Position numbers and translations under genes: made by a program. From positions 1,178,001 to 1,242,000 of the forward strand of contig JAUCEF010000004.1 in assembly GCA_033558025.1 (NCBI GenBank): a stretch of DNA of 64,000 bases, in the 5' to 3' direction. Below are positions 1-10,584 of the stretch, piece after piece (the first letter of the stretch is position 1; each line of letters begins with the position of its first letter). This DNA is from Phytophthora sp. 'mugwort' (taxonomy: Eukaryota > Oomycota > Peronosporomycetes > Peronosporales > Peronosporaceae). A model generated the notes under the pieces. It had not been told where the DNA came from. It saw only the letters and a list, made by a program, of their open reading frames with translations, and searched no databases.

Positions 1-59
1 TCTTTAACACAAGCAGGGAAAATCACATGGTTAGTAAGTCACTCAGTGGTTACGAGACG

Positions 60-1030
60 AAGGCCACAGTAAGGGCACTGAACTTGAATCCCTTTGGCGT
101 TGAGACATAAGATAAGATCGCCGCGGTACAGCGATTGGCGTTCACGGCCTGCTTCGAGATGGGAAGCTCCAGGTACAATATCAGTCAGCAAGTGGCTGAT
201 ATCTTCACGGTTTTCTCATCTTGCAATACCCCATGATGAAGAAGCTCTAAGTGGATGCTTTGGCCGTCAGACGCTTGGAGGCGGCTGTTGTGAATGCTGG
301 AGCGAAGATTACTGAGATGCCTGCATGGTCGTTGCATCTTGCCGCCTGTAGAATCGCAAATATCTGTGGAAAGGCAAACGAAAATTAAGCGAAGGAGAAA
401 CCGCCGCAACGCATACGGAACCAAGGGACATGGAGCAAAATTATTGACCATCAACGCATTGTCATTGGCCGGTTAATGATGCACATCAAGCGCCAAGACG
501 AGCACTTGGATAATCTAGAAGCTAGGGTGGATGGAGATACAGCAAAAGACAAGAAGCAGAAACATCAGCAGGCCCCCAGTTAAGACCCAGACAAGCGCAA
601 GCGGATACGATCGTCAGTGACTCACCTTCACGCCACGTGTTTTGGGTGGTACACGCAGGAACCATTCTGGATGTCTGAAACGCGCCGGAGCAGCGGCGAA
701 CAAACGCGAAGCAAAGTGTCAGCTTCATGAAAGTCTTCTTGACCGACAGCTTTCATGCTTGACCCAAGTGCGAGCGATACCGCGACCAAGTCCACAGGTT
801 TCGGAAACAAGCTGAAACGGCAGTGCTGGCCTCCCTCAGCAGCCACAACGTCCGGTCACGAGGCTCCTACCGCCATTCAGAAGCATCTTCATGACCTTCA
901 CTTGAGTAGTGACCTCAACGCTAACATTATTCAGCACCTGGAGCTGCGTCGGGCCGCCTTAATCCATGATCCAGATCGCGCGGATGTACTCGATCCTGTA
1001 CACAAAGCGCCCAAAGCTGGGGAAATCTAG
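60..1030 (+). pseudogene. decayed ORF of a repeat-family protein
   Basis: Coding-like text is spread over more than one frame with stops in between. The best stretch starts near 618 (THLHATCFGWYTQEP) and runs to a stop at 1030, interrupted by at least two stops around 720-735. From memory, similar WYxxEP proteins occur in many copies in Phytophthora repeats, but I cannot name a function. It lies just upstream of a DNA-binding and C48-protease remnant and may belong to the same element. It is clearly non-functional as it stands. Confidence 0.4.
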
Positions 1031-1079
1031 ACTGGAAGGCTTTTTTTCGTCTGCCACGTGTCTGGCAAGCTCAGCAGTG

Positions 1080-1250
1080 TCGATAATATCCGAAAAACCT
1101 TGTCGAGAATATAAGTAAAACCTTGGTAATACCGAGTCATTGTCGATACTACCCGGAAAACCTTGTCGAGTATAGAAGTAAAACCTTGTCGAAATATTAA
1201 AAATCTTGTCGAGTATGTTCGAAAAAACTCGTCTGGCGTGGTCGAAAAAA
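1080..1250. repeat. interspersed CTTGTCGAG/AAAACC short repeats
   Basis: The motif CTTGTCGAGWATA, often preceded by AAAAC and followed by AAGTAAAAC, recurs about five times with variable spacing and single-base changes. Related TGTCGAGTATATCCG text reappears at about 1715-1760. This looks like a decayed tandem or subterminal repeat of a transposon rather than coding sequence. Confidence 0.6.
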
Positions 1251-1290
1251 GCTTCGAGTGCCTGTGTCCGAAACGACATCAAGAAGCAAC

Positions 1291-1740
1291 ATGACAGACA
1301 CGACACAACACGCGATCGCTGAGAAGATCGAGATCGCCCTTGTGGTGAAGGAGCAAGGAAGGACCATCCGAGACGTCTCACATGAACTAATACTCCGCGC
1401 ACGACGCTACTCGGTTTTTTGGCCGCGGAAGAGGATCTGTTTTCCACGACGGCCGACCCGTCTCCAAAACGTGCGATACGTCCTGGCTTCCTACTCCAAC
1501 CGAAGAGTTCGAGCCGAATTGGTTAGTCTCGTCAGACAAAAGGCTATCGAGGGGTTGAAGGTGCCACGTAGTGATATTATTGCGGAGTGCGTCAAAAACA
1601 AATCCAGGGTTGGCGGAGAAAGCCGGCGGAGCTCAGAGCTCGTGGCTTACCCGGTTCATCAAGCGCAATAACCTTGCTGATTGTGTGGCACTTTATAAAA
1701 CGACTTCCCAGGCTGTGTCGAGTATATCCGTAACGCTAGC
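1291..1740 (+). pseudogene. CENP-B/Tc5-type DNA-binding domain remnant
   Basis: The first part (from the ATG at 1291) reads as an N-terminal helix-turn-helix region (IAEKIEIALVVKEQGRTIRD). After degenerate sequence it continues with LVSLVRQKAIEGLKVPRSDI and then, in another frame, with SSWLTRFIKRNNLA. The pattern of a GL-x-V-x-R-x-x-I segment followed by a W-x-x-F-x-x-R helix is that of CENP-B/Tc5-type DNA-binding domains found in pogo-like transposases. A frameshift near 1600 separates the two halves. Recognition is by pattern only. Confidence 0.4.
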
Positions 1741-1767
1741 CCGGTCGAGTGTACTTGACGACTAAGC

Positions 1768-2600
1768 GTGAAGAAGGATATCGGACACAAGGACTATCCC
1801 ATGGAGATTGATGAAGGCGACGACACGGTTATAATGTCTGTCACCACCAATACAACGGATAGCCCATTGGTTTGTAAAACTACGGTTGTTTGCTTTAGGC
1901 CAGACGATGAGTCGTACCACCTCCAGGTCACACGGAAAAGCTGGATACGTTCGAGCCTCAAAGTTGGTTAGATGACACCGCGATGTCATATTTCACCCGA
2001 GAGCACATCACGGTCAACGATGCAACCTTCAATTTAGACTGCCAGCTATTTGGAATTATACCAAGCGGGTACAACAACAAAAAACAAGAGCAGCATGGTG
2101 GTGACGTACAAGGCAGTATGTGGCATAACGGCACGATTTCCGTACGAAAAAGTTTTAATCGTCACTTATCCCAATATGCATGAACGGTCGTTGGGATTTT
2201 GTGGTGTGCAAAGCCCAGTGCTCGCCATAAAAGGAGTAAGAACTTATATGCTGCACGTAGACTCGAAGAAGTACCACTCAACCCAGGAGGTCGACAATTC
2301 TTGGAGAGTATTTAAAGGCAGAGGCGATGGAGATGTATGACAACAAGCGAGTTACATATGCGACCAAGCGCGGACAGATCAACCCGCCATAACGCAACAG
2401 ATTTGATTGCGGTATCTTCGTGCTGTTCTTCATGCGCGTGATGAACCGAGCGCTCCTACGCGACCCAAATATATTGCTTCTCCCCAACATTGGCAACATT
2501 TGCAGCGTGTCAAAAAAGATAAAGTTCAACTTCAATATGGTGCGGATGCAGTTCAAGAAGCTTTTCCTCAACGACAATGCATGACAGCAGTAGACAATTA
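1768..2600 (+). pseudogene. C48 (Ulp1-like) cysteine protease remnant
   Basis: Three frames have to be joined to read a protein. It contains WLDDTAMSYFTREHI near 1960-2010, LIVTYPNMHERS near 2155, and, at 2399-2500, FDCGIFVLFFMRVMNRALL. The last stretch matches the DCG-x-FV catalytic-cysteine motif of Ulp1/SENP C48 peptidases, with Cys at 2408-2410. In family members this region supplies the nucleophile that cleaves SUMO-like isopeptide bonds. C48 domains are often carried by oomycete and plant MULE-type elements, so this is probably transposon cargo. Frameshifts make it non-functional. Confidence 0.55.
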
Positions 2601-2639
2601 GTACCATTTTAATTTAAACGCGTTAAGGTTTCTCAGTGA

Positions 2640-2940
2640 CTAATTAATCCCTGCTGTCGGGGCGGTGGCTAATCCCCCCTCCACCCCCCCTCCTCCCGCC
2701 CGCTCACCCAAACCACCCGCCCTCGCCGATCTCCTGTCGTTGTCCGTCCTGCCACCCGTCCTGCTGACGCGGCCTGTCCGTCCAAGATACCCGTCCACGT
2801 CGCCGTCCGTCCTACCATTAGCCCACCCGATCTCCTGCTGTCCGCCCAATTCGACCACCCCCTGTCGCTGTCCGGCGTGCCGCGGATCATGCAGCATGCC
2901 GCCGTCCTCGCCGCTGCTGCCGCCTTTCTGTTAATGAAAG
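2640..2940. repeat. C-rich low-complexity tract
   Basis: A pyrimidine-rich stretch dominated by CCxCCC and CTGTCCGTCC-like words. Long open frames on both strands here are a compositional effect of the low stop-codon density. No gene is supported. Confidence 0.7.
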
Positions 2941-2944
2941 AGTT

Positions 2945-3515
2945 TAAGAGTGTTCGTGTTTAGTGTGGTCCACAACATGTAATGCGTAATCTAACCCGTG
3001 GTGTACCATATGTTTGGTACAGGTCGGAGAGGTCCGTCGGTCGGATATTTTATGGTATGATGTGGAGTTCAGTTACATCTCATGGTGTTGGTTCGATGCA
3101 TTTTTGTGACCATCCGGTGACTGGAGTATACTACCACTTTTTGCTCCGTAAAGAAAATGCCCTTCACAAAGTTGTCTCTCGGACTTTCAGGAGAAACTCT
3201 GTTCGTACAGGACAATGCCCCTGCTCATAATGCAAAACAAACTGCGATTTGCCTGCGCGACCTGAAACTGATCTCATTGGGACATCCTCCCCAAAGCCCG
3301 GACCTGAACCCGATTGAAAATCTGTGCGACCTCAAAGTTAAGCTTTTGCGCATTTGACTAGTATCAATGACAATGTGTAGTTAGAAAGTGATCCTTATCA
3401 ATGCCTAAAAGGCTAGAGGCTGTTGGTCGTAGTGGAGGAGGTTACGGCAAGCACTAAACCGGGGGTCTTTTGCATAATATAGGTGGGCGTAAACTTTTTA
3501 TACACTCTGTATAGC
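2945..3515 (+). mobile_element. Tc1/mariner transposase remnant with 3' terminal repeat
   Basis: The open frame ending at 3357 contains VQDNAPAHNAK followed by PPQSPDLNPIENL, the hallmark of the second and third catalytic acidic residues (DDE/D) of Tc1/mariner transposases. Upstream sequence has stops and frameshifts, so only the C-terminal catalytic half remains. At 3482-3513 the sequence GGTGGGCGTAAACTTTTTAT plus ACACTCTGTA resembles the terminal inverted repeat of Tc1-like elements in inverted form and probably marks the 3' end. I could not find a matching 5' terminal repeat, so the element is likely 5'-truncated. Confidence 0.7.
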
Positions 3516-4799
3516 TACATATAAGTCGTACGCAGAATCTTGACGACGCTAAACGGTTAAAACAAGTCGCACTCTGTCTGTTTGGAAACGATTTTTTTTA
3601 TGCGTTACGCTGAATAAATGACAGTTATAGCCAAATGGTGCATTTTTTCTGATTGTTATAATGGTCCTTTGTGGTCAACATAAAACCTCAGGCGCCATAC
3701 TAAGGTGCACCAAAGAAGTAGTAAACTCATTGATTGATTAAGAAGAGTATCCCAAACGCGGCCATTACGTGCAATACGTAGCCGAGCCACACGGTTCAAG
3801 TCGGGGTGTCGTACACAAAGGAGCTAAGACGCACGATCATCATATGATGAAGGCTATGTACGACTACGATCAAGCCACGATCATGGTCTTCTCGCACAGC
3901 TACAGACAACAGAAGGCGTCAGTCTGCGGCTGCCCCACTCCTGCACGTGTCAACGCAGCTCAGGCGCGTTCTGCCTGCAGACAGCTGTACGGCACTTCAT
4001 TGGTAAAACAAATCACTGCGATTAGGAAAAGCCTCGATGCAAGACATGATGCCTGGCCTTTGGAGGATGACTTCGCCGTACCGCTGCTGGTTGCCTCGCG
4101 AAACGGTATATCTCGCTCTAACGCCCAACAGAGCCTGCAAAACACACAGTTAAACGGTTCAGCACACATAGTATATTAGAGCACAATGTACGTGCGTGGT
4201 TCGCATCAAATATACGTCGCACCACACTACCAAAGCATGCGATTGGATACATCACAACAAATTCCGGCATTTTCACATCACTCAAAACTAACGAACCACA
4301 TACGTTTACTGCCTCATGCCTACCAATCACCAAACAGAACTACTGTAAGATAGCCTACAGATACTACATTGCTGTTGTTCGCTACCCTTCGTTCTCGGAA
4401 ATGCAAGCACCCAGCGCAACCCCTGGAAGCCTCCGCCGCACCCAAGATGCCCCTGAAGTAGCAGTGCAAAACGGCTTGCAACGACGTTGCTCGCGGGGAT
4501 GCCCAGCTGCTCATGGAAGACATGAAACTCTCCATCATCGTGAAGAGTCAGCTGGTTCCATGCTCTGTTTGTACGCTGTCAAGACCGCATAAGTTGCACT
4601 ACCAGTTGCTGGAATGCTCCTGGGTCGGTAAGGTGCTTGCTTACCTGACAAGAATTGAACCGAGCATTTATCATAAAGTCTGGTGCCCATGAAATCCCCG
4701 TTTTCGATCCCAGGAAACCGAAGCCCCCCCCCCCCCCCTGCCCGCCGACTCAAGGACAACGGACGCGCGAAGTGGCGTCACACGGGTCGATGCCAGCGC
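3516..4799. other. no supported gene; includes a 15-nt C run
   Basis: A 136-codon + frame at 3769-4179 has no recognisable motif and an overlapping reverse frame of similar quality, so it is not called. A C15 homopolymer sits at 4724-4738. The stretch separates the Tc1 and MULE remnants and is probably older repeat debris. Confidence 0.4.
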
Positions 4800-6230
4800 G
4801 CATCCACCGCGGAATGGCTTAGCGATTTGTTCTGACGGAGACCAATATGACAGCCTTGCGCCAGGTGCAGTGGTTCCTCAGCAACTTCGCCAAGAATCGA
4901 CCGCACCGCAAGACAACTACGACAAACGTTTGGACCAGATCAACCAGGTAGGGATCGGGCCTGTAGTTTCGGAGACGCAGTCGTTCTCAAATGGAGCCGG
5001 CCAGGTGTTGGAAACGGCTCTGTCGGAAACCATTTTCTCGTTGGTCTAACAACCAAATGTTTGTTGCGGAACGTCGCTCGTTACCCCACCTCTTTGGTTT
5101 TTCACGTGGATGGTACCTTCAAGTTGAATTAACTGGCGTATTCTGTCGTTGTCTGCGGTGTTTCGAATCAGGCGTGTCGTTCCTCTTGGTGGTAATGTTT
5201 ATTATGTCTCAGCGGCTTGTGGTGCTTTACGTGAAGGCGCCTCTTGTTGCGCACCGAAAGACTTACAGTGTGATCAGGCAGCAGTTGCTGCTCAAGTACG
5301 TGATAGCAGATGCTTAACCCGCTCAACTGAATGCTGTCAATTAAGGTTTTGGAGTGGATTCCGACTTTTAGTACATGATGTCTTTTTATCATGAGACGGC
5401 CAAGGTTCACGAGATACTCAAGGGTCTACCAAGTTCCTTGTCGAACAGGTAGTGGGAGATATTTATAATCTGCATTTTGCCGCTTGCAAACAAGCGTATG
5501 CCGAACTGATTGTAACTGTTCTGGTGAAGTGTTCAGCTGGTGGCATTTCGTGAGCTACTTTACGAACGTGTGGACGACGAGCGAGTTTCATCATTGGCAG
5601 TATTTTCACACGCCAGGTGGTTTCACGACCTCGAACACCCGTGGGGCAATTTAACCGCTTGATCAAGAACAATTACACTTTTCGTACCAAGCGCAAGATT
5701 GAAACGCTTATCCGGCTCCTAGCTGACTGCGTGAACACGAGTCGGTGATGCCGAGACCGTTCAAGGCGGTGCCGCAGGCTACACAGTAGTTAGAGGCACG
5801 GGTGACCAACTTTCGACGCCTCGGTCTTCTTCGGCACCTGTCCCCAAACCGATTAAGCATCGAGGTTTTGTTGATATCCACAATCCCGGACGGAGTTCGT
5901 GTACTGTCACGTGGTTATAACGGGTGTATTTGCCTGATCTGGGTCGCAGTCGAGAGGTAGCTCCTGTCTCGGCTCACATGGGAGCTAACTATGCCCAAAT
6001 GAATCTTGAAGGCCAACAAGAGGGTGGCTGGCATGTGAATGTGAGCAAGCTTAATTCCAGATGCAACTGCATACACGTCCTCTTTGCTCTACAGGTCAAG
6101 TACTACACAGGTTTGGACGGTAAGCGTACCCTCGTCAACCGTTCCGCACCAAGGAAGCGACGTCAGACGCGCAAGGCAAGCACCGTGTGCTGTTGGTCGT
6201 TCGCGTAAGAACGGTCACGCCCTAAGCACT
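4800..6230 (+). mobile_element. MULE (Mutator-like) transposase remnant
   Basis: Fragments in all three + frames line up in the order of a MULE transposase. HVDGTFKLN at about 5104-5130 fits the first catalytic Asp region. MSQRLVVLYVKA follows near 5205. A W-x-x-FHTPGGFTTSN block and an F-x-R-x-I/K segment lie at about 5600-5700. A SWIM zinc-finger-like end (WHVNVSKLNSRCNCIHVLFA) is at about 6030-6090, followed by a basic tail (RKRRQTRK). Many stops and frameshifts intervene, so the gene is dead. Terminal inverted repeats were not found. Confidence 0.6.
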
Positions 6231-6300
6231 GAATGAGGTTAGTGAGACCGTGGGGTAATAAATATACCGATTGTTGCATATTCGAATTCTTTTTTCTGAA

Positions 6301-6862
6301 ATACTACAAAATGAAACCAACTCTGCTCTGCTTTCGTTTCAGCATGCTCATTTGTAGACTTATTTTACTTCATCTACTCCTTATGGCGAATTCAAGCTCG
6401 GGGGCAAGCTCCTCCCACCACTTTCAAGGCATTTCGACTAGTGCAAGCAGCACCTTCAACAGCGTGGGGGGGATGTTGGATGAGGCTACGGTCAATTATA
6501 TGAGGACTTGGGGAGTCACTTCAGAGAACCCGTCCTAAGATACCGTGCGCTCAGTCAAGCGGCTGCTCAACGCGGTGCCTCAAGCGCGCATCACCAAGGC
6601 TCGTCTCATCGAGGCGGCGATTCAGGGCAACGGCGCTGGCGAGGCAGAGTGGGCGGTGCCGGCAGATGTCGACCTTAGCTACCAGATGCGCATGATCCTG
6701 GATGATGTGCGCGTCAATGACAAGACAATTTTCCTTAGCTCCTGGAAGCCTACGCTAGAGACCGCGGAAGCCTGCCACAGGGTGATCAAGAAGTACAGAC
6801 AACGTAAGCGTCGTCAGGTTGAACACGCTAACATCGAGGCGGAGGCAAAGGAAGAAAAGTAA
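6301..6862 (+). pseudogene. hypothetical ORF with one in-frame TAA
   Basis: Two open frames, ending at 6538 and resuming immediately after, are in the same register and separated only by the TAA at 6536-6538. Together they would give a protein of roughly 160-190 residues. It has a Ser/Ala-rich start, a GMLDEATVNYMRTWG segment, then RSVKRLLNAVPQARITKARL and a basic-acidic C-terminus (KKYRQRKRRQVE). The part after the stop is clean and compositionally coding-like. I do not recognise the family. It follows the MULE remnant directly and may be element-associated. Confidence 0.35.
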
Positions 6863-7307
6863 AACTAACGCAAAGTTCGAATTTTCATTTATAATATGTC
6901 ACTACGCTATTTCTACGCACTACATAATGTCAACCGTGCCGCAACAACCGGTGCGGAATTCACGCGACATAAAATCTCTGCCTTCAGCTAGAACAACAAA
7001 AATACATTAAACTTTAAGGCTAGTAAGCAACCTACTTCGCTACCCTACTTGCTATTTGGAATCGATTTGGGTCATGTGGACCCAAAAATTGGGTACGAAG
7101 TATCCAAATGGTGTCCAGAAAAGGTCCATTTTCTCGAAAGTCGGTACCCTGAAAGACCCATTTTAGTGTCCAGGAGGAAACTGGTGGACGTCCCGAGACG
7201 TCTCTGGGCCGAGTTGGACATTTGCAGGACCTTTCCGATGGGGTCTATACAAAAACCAAGTATAACCCGATGAACGAGGTGGTGGTGAGCCACCTACTTC
7301 TAGTGAG
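6863..7307. other. no gene; short GTCCA-rich inverted repeats
   Basis: The sequence between the broken ORF and the SINE head contains a small palindrome TTGGGTC-ATGTG-GACCCAA at about 7067-7085 and several TGTCCA/GGTCCA words. Open frames here are short and unconvincing. Confidence 0.4.
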
Positions 7308-7890
7308 CTCAGATAGCTCAGCTGGTTAAGCATCCAGTGTCGGACGGAAGCGGCCAGGGTTCAATCCCCGGGCCGACCAGACCTTTCGGACGATGGTTGG
7401 GGTTTGGCCGCGAAGGTTGGGATATCTGGTCTTGTGACTGGACTGGTGGCCTTGGGGGCTACTGGGCGCCGTCTCATGGGCTTGTAGGCCTGGTAGTTCG
7501 CGCGGCTCAGTCTGCCTTCAGCTAGAGCAGTACAGGGTACGATCCCCTTCAACTTGCTCCGCATAGGCCGGGATTACCGGTTGGTTACGCACACCGGCGC
7601 CAGGTTCGATGAACCCGTCGAAGCGACGCCTTGCCGGCCGTGTCGCGGCCTAGGCTCGCCGCGCTAGTGTCCACCGAGCAACCGAGTCCGCCTCCAGAGT
7701 ACATCGAGTCCGCCGCCAGCGCCGCCCTGTAGACCACCGCGGCCGAGGGACGACGCAGTGGTGTCGCTTGTCTGCTTGTCGGTGTATTTTACCGAATGAG
7801 ATGTGAGCGGGCCGTGCTGGAACCGCGGGATGGATGGTCCTCGTCCACCCGCTGGCTCTGCCACGTCCCTGTATCTTATTTTGTGGCACA
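7308..7890 (+). mobile_element. tRNA-derived SINE-like element
   Basis: At 7314-7325 the sequence TAGCTCAGCTGG is a perfect RNA polymerase III A-box (TRGCNNAGYNGG). At 7358-7368 GGTTCAATCCC fits the B-box. The 32-nt spacing is that of a tRNA. The anticodon arm is not tRNA-like and no cloverleaf can be drawn with confidence, so this is a tRNA-related SINE head rather than a functional tRNA. A second weak B-box-like word (GGTACGATCCCC) occurs near 7535. The right boundary is a guess, and no poly(A) tail or target-site duplication was confirmed. tRNA-derived SINEs are known in Phytophthora. Confidence 0.55.
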
Positions 7891-9312
7891 CATATATTTT
7901 GTATGTCACCTGCATGTTAGCTCGTGAATCTGCTAGTATGTCCTAACGCTCACACCAAGTGTGTACGCACGAACGGCTGCTGTCTGCCGTCCCGACGTCA
8001 TCCACTGCCACCGCTAGAAACAGGAGAAGCGGTAGGTTCTGCCTCGGCCCGACAAAAGGCGCTAACGCCGTGGCAAAGTGAGTGGTTTAGGATACTAGTT
8101 ATACTACTTGTGTAGGAGGGCTTAGATGTCGCCCAACCTCCGATTCGAGCTCCGACAGAGCTGACCAACATAGGGTTAGAATTAGCTTGTCGGCATGCCA
8201 GCAGGCCCTAAAAGAGACGCACCTCATGTGGTGGCTGTCGAGAAGGGAGACCATGCCCATCCACTGTAAATCAAATAATATGACCGTTACCAAATAACTC
8301 GACCGTTAAAAATTTATCCGGCCGTTACCAATTTATCCGACGTACTAAATAAGCCGTTAGCACTTAATCTGACCGTTACGAATAATCCCGTTGTTATCTA
8401 CTGTAGTGGAGTGATTCCCGCAGAGGTATTGAAAGAATAAATCTTATTTTCGGGTGGCGTCACAGAATTTGGAACATCGTCTACCTACTATTTCGAAAAA
8501 TGGGAAAGAGCTCCATTCCTGACCTGGCTCTATGAGCTCCGCCGGTGGTGGCAGCACGATGTTCGCACTCGTGGTAGCACTGGCTGTTTAAAGCCTCAAA
8601 AAGAAGAATGTCGCGAGTCGCCCCGGATGGTGCAGTATCGGAACGGCCTGAGTAGGAGAGCGCGCGGAGGAATAACGACAAGACCAAGTTAAACGCAACA
8701 ATGATTTAACTTGTTGTAATCGGGGCAATTTCACGACTGATAAACAAACCTGGGCGGCAGGAGCTGCCCCGCCGCCGTTCTTCCTCCTCACGTCATCTTT
8801 GCATACCCTACCGAGCATGCACGCACGCGTTCGTACTACCAATGTTTCGACCAGACCCCCGCGCGACCCCCCCCCCCCCCCCCTGACACCGGCTCTCCCG
8901 TACCTAGGTCCCCATGCTCCAGCTTGTCATGCCACCCGTCCTGTCGATGCCTCTAGATCCTGCCGCATCTTGCTGGATTCGGCTCCGCCAGATCCGAGAA
9001 TGACAACGGCTCTTCGGCCACCCGAATAATCCTGCGTAGTGTCCTAGAAAACCTGCAAAAAAATCGGGTCGTTAAAGTGCAAAACTTGCGACCGGCGCCA
9101 AGTTCACTCCCATATATGTTGTGCCTCCAGGAGTCGCTCGCTCGTTGCACTTTCCGAGGAACGGTTTGCCCGAGCCCAATATGGCGTCCACCGTTTCCAC
9201 TCGGGACATCCTCCCCGACTAAACTCGGCGTCCCCGCCAAGTTTCTGCGGCGCGGTCGGCTTGCATCTCTTGTGCAGAGCACGGCTCTGCGCCAGCAGTC
9301 TACTCAAACGCA
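7891..9312. other. no supported gene; repeats and homopolymer
   Basis: Apart from the degenerate repeat at 8270-8402 and a C17 homopolymer at 8867-8883, nothing recognisable was seen. Overlapping frames of similar length occur on both strands. Confidence 0.4.
8270..8402. repeat. degenerate 17-19 bp tandem repeat
   Basis: About seven consecutive units follow the pattern AAATAAYYCGACCGTTA with indels (ATGACCGTTACC, CTCGACCGTTAAA, CCGGCCGTTACC, TCTGACCGTTACG and similar). The array is AT-rich with a constant CCGTTA core, and it is non-coding. Confidence 0.65.
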
Positions 9313-9760
9313 TCAGAGGCACTCTTGCCGTAGCGTAGTCACCTCCGTCGATGGGCCGAAAAGCTTCCCAAAGACCGTCGGTCTGCTCACGCTCTTCCAT
9401 ATCACGGAGCCAGATAACATAAACGTCTTCACCATCGTCCATGGTGTTCTGCCTTTTGCCGTCGCTTCATACCAACGCCCACAGCGACTGATGAAGCCCA
9501 GAGCGACCACCGCACTGCTCGCAAATATGGCTTGTACTTGCACCTCGTAGATTTCCAATCCATCAGTACCCAAGAAAAAATAATGGATAGCCACCACGAA
9601 CGGTGCTGCACCAATCCGTCCTCGACAGACCCACTCAGTCACTCCATATGCATACAGCGCAGCATACATCATTCGGTACGCAATCAACGACAGCATTGTC
9701 CACACCGCACGGACAACGACGCATGCTCTGCGGATCGTTCTATGAGCATCAAACTTATGT
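9313..9760 (-). pseudogene. hydrophobic membrane-protein-like fragment
   Basis: The - strand frame encodes about 130-145 residues with hydrophobic stretches (AVWTMLSLIAYRMMYAALYA, FVVAIHYFFLGTDG, AIFASSAVVALGF). An upstream stop lies just before 9756, and the reading continues plausibly into another frame toward 9104. It has no plausible start context and no recognised family. It is probably a fragment of a repetitive membrane-protein ORF. Confidence 0.3.
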
Positions 9761-9909
9761 CCTCAGCAATACAACACGGTCAGGCGCCGACCGTGCTCAA
9801 CGGTGACACACATCAATATGAGTTGAAAACGTCAATCCATTTGAGTAGGAGACGTCCCAAATCACCGTTCCGATGCTCTCATCTCGCTTCCAACTCAACC
9901 ATATAAAGG

Positions 9910-10584
9910 CTTAAGGCTTCGTACGTCTTCCACCACCCGTCTCCAGGAGGGAGATCTAGTACCACGAGACCTTAGATAAAACGACGGTAGCGACGTACGG
10001 AAACCCCGGAAGCCCCACCATTTCTAAATCCAACAAAGCAGCGACGTAAATAACCGTAAGATAACGCTTAAGAGTGGTTGAGTGCTTACCCAAAGGATTG
10101 CCCACCTAAGACCCACAAAATGATTTCCAATACGTCGCAATGCTCAGCCAACTAACTTCAGCGGTCTAGCAAGCGAATACACGGCCATACAGCGCAGTTC
10201 AAGCACCAACTTCATATCTTCGTATGGTTCAGAACACGGAATGGTCAACCTACCGCCATGGTCAGCTACGCTCTAGGCGGACGACCCCACAGGTCATCGC
10301 CCGCGATCCTAGCTTCTCTTGCGTAAATCGCGCCGTTAGTGCGTCTCCGTGCCGTCCCATCCATAACCGTGGCTTCTTGAACTTTCCCTCGCATCCATCC
10401 GTAATATCGAAATCTCAGTCCACACTATCTCAGACGAGTAACGTTCGGGTCCACCACATCAGTAATCTCGGCGGAAGAGTAAGAGTGACCTCATCACAAA
10501 CGGTCACCGTGCTAAAATCGCCTTCCCTTTCCAGGTTCATTTCGCTGTTCGCCCGCCACTCGCCAAGCACACACGCCTGCTCAG
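9910..10584. other. no recognised feature
   Basis: No convincing coding sequence. The 124-codon + frame at 10224-10598 has no motif and no convincing composition. This could hold the edge of the retroelement block, but LTR ends were not identified. Confidence 0.3.

Noticed and set aside
2665..2934. 89-codon Pro/Ser-rich + frame
   Set aside because: Lies wholly within a C-rich low-complexity tract. Equally long frames exist on the - strand.
3769..4179. 136-codon + frame
   Set aside because: No motif, overlapping reverse frames of similar quality, and position between two transposon remnants.
7314..7380. functional tRNA gene
   Set aside because: A- and B-boxes are good, but the anticodon and acceptor stems do not pair convincingly. 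A SINE head is more likely.
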